A stretch of DNA of 37,728 nt from Hydrogenophaga sp. (GTDB lineage: Bacteria; Pseudomonadota; Gammaproteobacteria; Burkholderiales; Burkholderiaceae_C). The position numbers were made by a program, and so were the translations under genes. The stretch lies in assembly GCA_018993155.1 (NCBI GenBank), contig JAGKSX010000113.1:1-37728 (forward strand). Direction: 5' to 3'. Of this stretch, positions 33,810 to 37,728 are shown piece after piece (the stretch's first letter is position 1; every line of letters starts with the position of its first letter). Below the pieces are notes generated by a model. It was not told where the DNA came from. It ran no database searches and was given only the letters and a program-made list of their open reading frames with translations.

Positions 33810-36800
33810 ATGCTCGACTCCGCCATCGACACCGACAGCCTGCCAGCGGACGCGCCGGTCGCCGACCTCGGCCCCCTGGCCTGGGTTTTCGAGGAACTGC
33901 GCAAATCGCTCGACGGCGCCAACAAGGCCATCAGGCGCTTCGTGCGCGAGACCGAACTGTCGCGCAACAACGACCTGGAGGCGGTGGACCCCGGTTCGCT
34001 GCGGCTGGCGCGCCAGCAGTTGCACCAGGCCGTGGGCGCCCTGGAGATGGTGGGGCTGACCTCGCCGGCCCAGGTGCTGCGGGCCATGGAAACCGCGGTG
34101 CAGCGTTTCGTGCAGCGCCCGAACACCTGCAACGAAGAGGCCGCGGGCAAGGTCGAGCGCGCGAGCTTCGCGCTGATCGAGTACCTGGAAGCGGTGCTCA
34201 ACAACAAGCCGATCCAGCCGGTGGCGCTGTTCGCGCAGTACCGCGAGGTGCAGGAATTGGCCGCGGCCGAGCGCGTGCACCCGGCCGATCTGTGGCCGTT
34301 CGAACACCGGGGCAAGGAGGTCGGCGCGCCGGCCGACGTCGCCGCGCTCGAATCCAGCGCGGCGGTGCGCTCGCTGTTCGACCGTCTGGTGCTGCTGGTC
34401 GTGAAGACCCAGAGCGTGGCCGCCGCGCTTCAACTGGCCAAGCTCAGTGCGGGCCTGTCCGCCGGCGCCGCCGATGCGCGCTCGCGCACGTTCTGGCGCG
34501 TGGCCGCCGGTTATTTCGAGGCGGTGGCGCAGCGCCTGCTGCCGCCCGACGTCTACGTCAAGCGCGCGACCTCTCGCATCCTGCTGCAGTTCGTCAACCT
34601 CAGCCAGGGCAAGGCCCAGGTCTCCGAGACCCTGTTGCACGACCTGCTGTTCTTCTGTGCCCAGCCCACGTCGGTTTCCGCCACCACCACGCCCCACCTG
34701 GCGGCGGTGCGCGACGCCTTCGGCCTGGGCCAATTGCCGCCGGTGGACTACCACCAGGCCACGCTGGGCCGCTACGACCCGGCGGTGCTGGCCCAGGCGC
34801 GCAAGCGCATCCACGCGGCCAAGGAAGTCTGGTCGCTGTACTCCAGCGGCGACAACAGCCGCGCCCGGCAGGTGGCCGACCAGTTCAGCCTGATCGGCGA
34901 TTCGCTGCTCAAGCTGCACCCGGCCAGCACCGTGCTGGCCCAGGCCCTGGTGAAGGCGGCCGATCAGGCCGTGCAGGAAGCCGGCAACGTGCGCCCCGAG
35001 CTGGCGATGGAAGTCGCCACCACCACGCTGTACCTGGAAGCGGCCTTCGAGGATTTCGACCCCAGCGCGCCTGAGCTGACCGCGCGCACGCAAGCCCTGG
35101 CCGAACGCCTGGAAGGCGTGCTCGCCGGGCGGCCCGCGCAGCCGCTGGATGTGTGGATGGAGCAGCTGTACCGGCGCGTGAGCGATCGCCAGACCATGGG
35201 CAGCGTGGTCGGCGAACTCAAGGCCTCGCTGGGCGAAGCGGAAAAATCACTCGACCAGTTCTTCCGCAACCCGCGCGAGAAGGCCGGTCTGCACGTGGCG
35301 GTGTCCCAACTGGGGCAGATGCGCGGCGTGCTCTCCGTGTTGGGGCTGGAGCAGGCCGTGCTCACCGTGGCCCGCATGCGCAACGCGGTGGACCAGATCC
35401 TCGACACCGAGGTGGACGAAGCGCTGGCGCGCGAGGCCGGCACCTTCCAGCAGCTGGGCAACAACCTGAGCGCGATGAGCCTCCTCGTCGACATGCTCAA
35501 TTACCAGCCCGCGCTGGCCAAGAAGCTTTTCGTGTTCGACGAAGAGAAAGGCGAGTTGCTGCCCCTCATGGGCCGCAGCGTGGGGGCCGATGCGGCGCAC
35601 CAGCCCGCCCTGGAAGAGGCGCAGGCCATCAGCGATGGCGTGCAGCGCGTGGTCGACAGTGTGCAGGGGGGCCTGAGCCTGGTGGATCTGAGCGAACAGC
35701 TCGACTCGCTGGCGGATCAGGCTTCGCTGGCCGAGCAGTCGGGCGTCGCGCGTGCCGCGCGAGAAGCCGCCGAGGCGGTAGTCGGCGAAGATGCCGCCGC
35801 CGGTGCGCAGGCCCTGGTGGGCCTGTCGGCGTCGTCCACGGTGGCCCAGGCGCCCGAGCCCGAAGCGCCCAGCGACTCGGACAGCGACGAAGACGACCTG
35901 CTCGACATCTTCCTGGAAGAGGCCCGCGAGGTCGTGGCCAACGGCCTGGAAGCCGTGTCGCACCTGCAGGTGCAGCCCAGCGATCTGGAGCACCTGACCA
36001 CGCTGCGCCGGGCGTTCCACACGCTCAAGGGCAGTTCGCGCATGGTCGGTCTGGACGAATTCGGCGAAGCGGCCTGGGCCATGGAGCAGTTGCTCAACAC
36101 GGTGCTGGCCGAACAGCGGCCCGCCAGCCCGCCCCTGCTCACGCTCGCGGGCGAGGCCATGACCGAGTTCGGGCGCTGGGTGGACGACATCTCGGCACGC
36201 CGTGCCGTGCCCTGGCGCTCCTTGCCCTTCCGCGCCAGCGCCGAGGCGCTGCGCGACCAGGGGCAGTACCTGCCGCTGGCCTCGCCGGAGGCGGCCACGT
36301 CCGCGCCGGCGCCTCTGGTGGACGCCACCGTGTTCGTGCCACCGGAGGCGGCCGAACCGGCCCCGATGGGGGAGGCCCTGGCCGAGCCTTCGTTCGACCT
36401 CGATCTCGATGCCGTGGCGGCTGCCGCAGCCGCGGCAGCGACCGCAGAGGCGCCTGCCGATGCACCGCCCACCCAGGATTTCCCGCCGGTGGACGCGGCC
36501 GCCGAGCCGCCGGTGGTGGCCCCGCCGCTGGACGCCGAACCGCTGCTGGCCGACATCGATTTCGGCAGCCTCGCCGCGTTCTCCTCCGCCGCGCAAGCCG
36601 TGCCGGCCGAAGCCACGGTCGAACCCGAGCCCGCCCTGGTTGAGCCGGTCGTGGCCGAGCCCGAATGGGCCGACCCCGAACTGGCCCAGGTGGTCGATCC
36701 CGTGGACGAGCCGCTGCCGGCGAGCGTGCCCGAGGGGGTGGACGAGGCGGTGGTGGAGCCGCTGCCCGAGCCCGTCGAGGCGCCCCTCGCGGACGACCAC

Positions 36801-37728
36801 CTGGCCCTGGAAGTGGCGCAGTCGGTCGAACCTTTCGCGCTGCCCGAACCCGAGCCCGAGGCCATCCCCGACGAACAGACCAAGGTCATCGGTTCGCTGC
36901 GGATCGGCCTCAAGCTCTACAACGTCTACCTCAACGAGGCCGACGAGTGGTCCCGCCGCCTCAACACCGTGCTGACCGAGTGGGCGCTGGAGCGCCACGA
37001 GCCGGTGCCCGAGCAGGCCGAGGCGCTGGCGCATTCGCTGGCCGGCAGTTCGGCCACGGTGGGCTTCCAGTCCCTGTCCGACATCGCGCGCGCGCTGGAG
37101 CATGCGATCGAATCGGTGGGCATGCACCAGCGCTCGGGCCACCCGGCCAGCGCGGGCCAGGCCCAGCTGTTCGTCGAGGCGTCGGACGACATCCGCCGCC
37201 TGTTGCACCAGTTTGCCGCCGGCTTCCTCAAGGAGCCCAACGCCGAGTTGATGGACGCGCTGTACCGCGTGGTGCACGACCCACAGCCCGAACCCGGGCC
37301 CGCCGTCGAGGAGCCTGCGCCCGCCGAGGTGCAGGCGCCCCAGGACGACGGCGCGCCGGTGCTGGCGCTGACCGGTTTCGAGGTGCCCGACCGCGCCGAA
37401 CACACCACCGCCTTCACGGCGCCGCACGCCGACGTGAGCCGCGTGCACGAGGTGGTGCAGGACATCGACGACGACATCGACGTGGCCGACACCGTGGACG
37501 TCGACCTGTTCCCGATCTTCGCGGAAGAGGCACAGGAGCTCATTCCGCAGCTCGACGGCGCCTTGCGCCAGTGGGTGGCGCGCCCCGACAACAGCAGCGC
37601 GCGCGCCGAGGTGCTGCGCAACCTGCACACGCTCAAGGGCAGCGCGCGCCTCGCCGGCGCCTTGCGGCTGGGCGAGATGGCGCACCGCATGGAAACCACC
37701 GCCGAGCGGTTGGGCTCCGACCTTCAGC
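33810..37728 (+). CDS. pilL: Hybrid chemotaxis kinase PilL/ChpA, 3' end outside window
   Basis: At least 1306 residues are visible and the gene runs off the right edge. An N-terminal helical PilL_N-like region of ~600 residues is followed by three Hpt modules with candidate phospho-His at 737 (FHTLKGSSRMVG), 1075 (AHSLAGSSATVG) and 1273 (LHTLKGSARLAG). The modules are separated by Ala/Pro/Glu-rich linkers, notably about residues 830-1020. The CheA-type kinase core, CheW domain and terminal receiver would lie beyond the window. It phosphorylates PilG and PilH. ATG 33810 follows pilJ by 39 bases with a GGAAGAA site. Confidence 0.93.
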   Translation, partial: MLDSAIDTDSLPADAPVADLGPLAWVFEELRKSLDGANKAIRRFVRETELSRNNDLEAVDPGSLRLARQQLHQAVGALEMVGLTSPAQVLRAMETAVQRFVQRPNTCNEEAAGKVERASFALIEYLEAVLNNKPIQPVALFAQYREVQELAAAERVHPADLWPFEHRGKEVGAPADVAALESSAAVRSLFDRLVLLVVKTQSVAAALQLAKLSAGLSAGAADARSRTFWRVAAGYFEAVAQRLLPPDVYVKRATSRILLQFVNLSQGKAQVSETLLHDLLFFCAQPTSVSATTTPHLAAVRDAFGLGQLPPVDYHQATLGRYDPAVLAQARKRIHAAKEVWSLYSSGDNSRARQVADQFSLIGDSLLKLHPASTVLAQALVKAADQAVQEAGNVRPELAMEVATTTLYLEAAFEDFDPSAPELTARTQALAERLEGVLAGRPAQPLDVWMEQLYRRVSDRQTMGSVVGELKASLGEAEKSLDQFFRNPREKAGLHVAVSQLGQMRGVLSVLGLEQAVLTVARMRNAVDQILDTEVDEALAREAGTFQQLGNNLSAMSLLVDMLNYQPALAKKLFVFDEEKGELLPLMGRSVGADAAHQPALEEAQAISDGVQRVVDSVQGGLSLVDLSEQLDSLADQASLAEQSGVARAAREAAEAVVGEDAAAGAQALVGLSASSTVAQAPEPEAPSDSDSDEDDLLDIFLEEAREVVANGLEAVSHLQVQPSDLEHLTTLRRAFHTLKGSSRMVGLDEFGEAAWAMEQLLNTVLAEQRPASPPLLTLAGEAMTEFGRWVDDISARRAVPWRSLPFRASAEALRDQGQYLPLASPEAATSAPAPLVDATVFVPPEAAEPAPMGEALAEPSFDLDLDAVAAAAAAAATAEAPADAPPTQDFPPVDAAAEPPVVAPPLDAEPLLADIDFGSLAAFSSAAQAVPAEATVEPEPALVEPVVAEPEWADPELAQVVDPVDEPLPASVPEGVDEAVVEPLPEPVEAPLADDHLALEVAQSVEPFALPEPEPEAIPDEQTKVIGSLRIGLKLYNVYLNEADEWSRRLNTVLTEWALERHEPVPEQAEALAHSLAGSSATVGFQSLSDIARALEHAIESVGMHQRSGHPASAGQAQLFVEASDDIRRLLHQFAAGFLKEPNAELMDALYRVVHDPQPEPGPAVEEPAPAEVQAPQDDGAPVLALTGFEVPDRAEHTTAFTAPHADVSRVHEVVQDIDDDIDVADTVDVDLFPIFAEEAQELIPQLDGALRQWVARPDNSSARAEVLRNLHTLKGSARLAGALRLGEMAHRMETTAERLGSDLQ

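Noticed and set aside
35247-37685. 812-codon reverse open frame opposite pilL
   Set aside because: Antisense shadow of the PilL reading frame, whose Hpt motifs are unambiguous.

Overview
The window reads as chromosomal DNA of a GC-rich betaproteobacterium, most likely Burkholderiales/Comamonadaceae (Hydrogenophaga-like). That placement is an inference from gene content and order: a Bug-type solute receptor beside a LysR regulator, the order dusB-fis-purH-hemL-thiD-rubredoxin, and a pilGHIJL chemosensory operon. No marker gene was compared with a database.

Layout. 1-208 is non-coding and carries a large nested inverted repeat. 209-3949 (minus) encodes an M61 glycyl-aminopeptidase-like PDZ protease, the disulfide isomerase DsbC and a UbiH/COQ6-type flavin monooxygenase. 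4028-4903 is a MOSC protein. 4906-6771 (minus) pairs an N-formylglutamate amidohydrolase homologue with a Bug receptor, divergent from a LysR regulator (6875-7774). ychF follows and ends in a clear intrinsic terminator.

9247-20708 is a ten-gene, one-strand accessory operon and the main candidate for an undescribed system. It holds a three-part SsuABC/TauABC-like importer, an aldehyde dehydrogenase, a Rieske oxygenase with its FMN/[2Fe-2S] reductase, a GntR/HutC regulator, a cytoplasmic formylglycine-type sulfatase, a GMC alcohol dehydrogenase and a TauE/SafE exporter. Gaps are -4 to +44 bases. A cluster of AGTCCTA/TAGGACT half-sites lies in front of the first gene. A coherent reading is import of a sulfated or sulfonated organic compound, desulfation, stepwise alcohol and aldehyde oxidation, ring hydroxylation or O-demethylation, and export of a sulfur or acid product. 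The substrate is unknown.

20981-22566 is unusual. A compact three-way-junction RNA fold resembling phage c4 antisense RNA precedes an NYN-domain nuclease gene. That gene appears frameshifted by a 4-base AAAG tandem duplication, which fuses it in frame to a downstream pseudouridine-synthase homologue lacking the usual catalytic Asp.

22539-24196 (minus) encodes an MFS transporter and a YqaA/DedA-like membrane protein. 24374-27345 is dusB-fis and purH, with related GC-rich repeats just after fis and after purH. 27450-29700 (minus) is hemL and a ThiD homologue, divergent from rubredoxin. 30130 to the right edge is the type IV pilus chemosensory operon pilG-pilH-pilI-pilJ-pilL, with pilL cut by the window end. 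No tRNA, rRNA, CRISPR array or insertion sequence was recognised.
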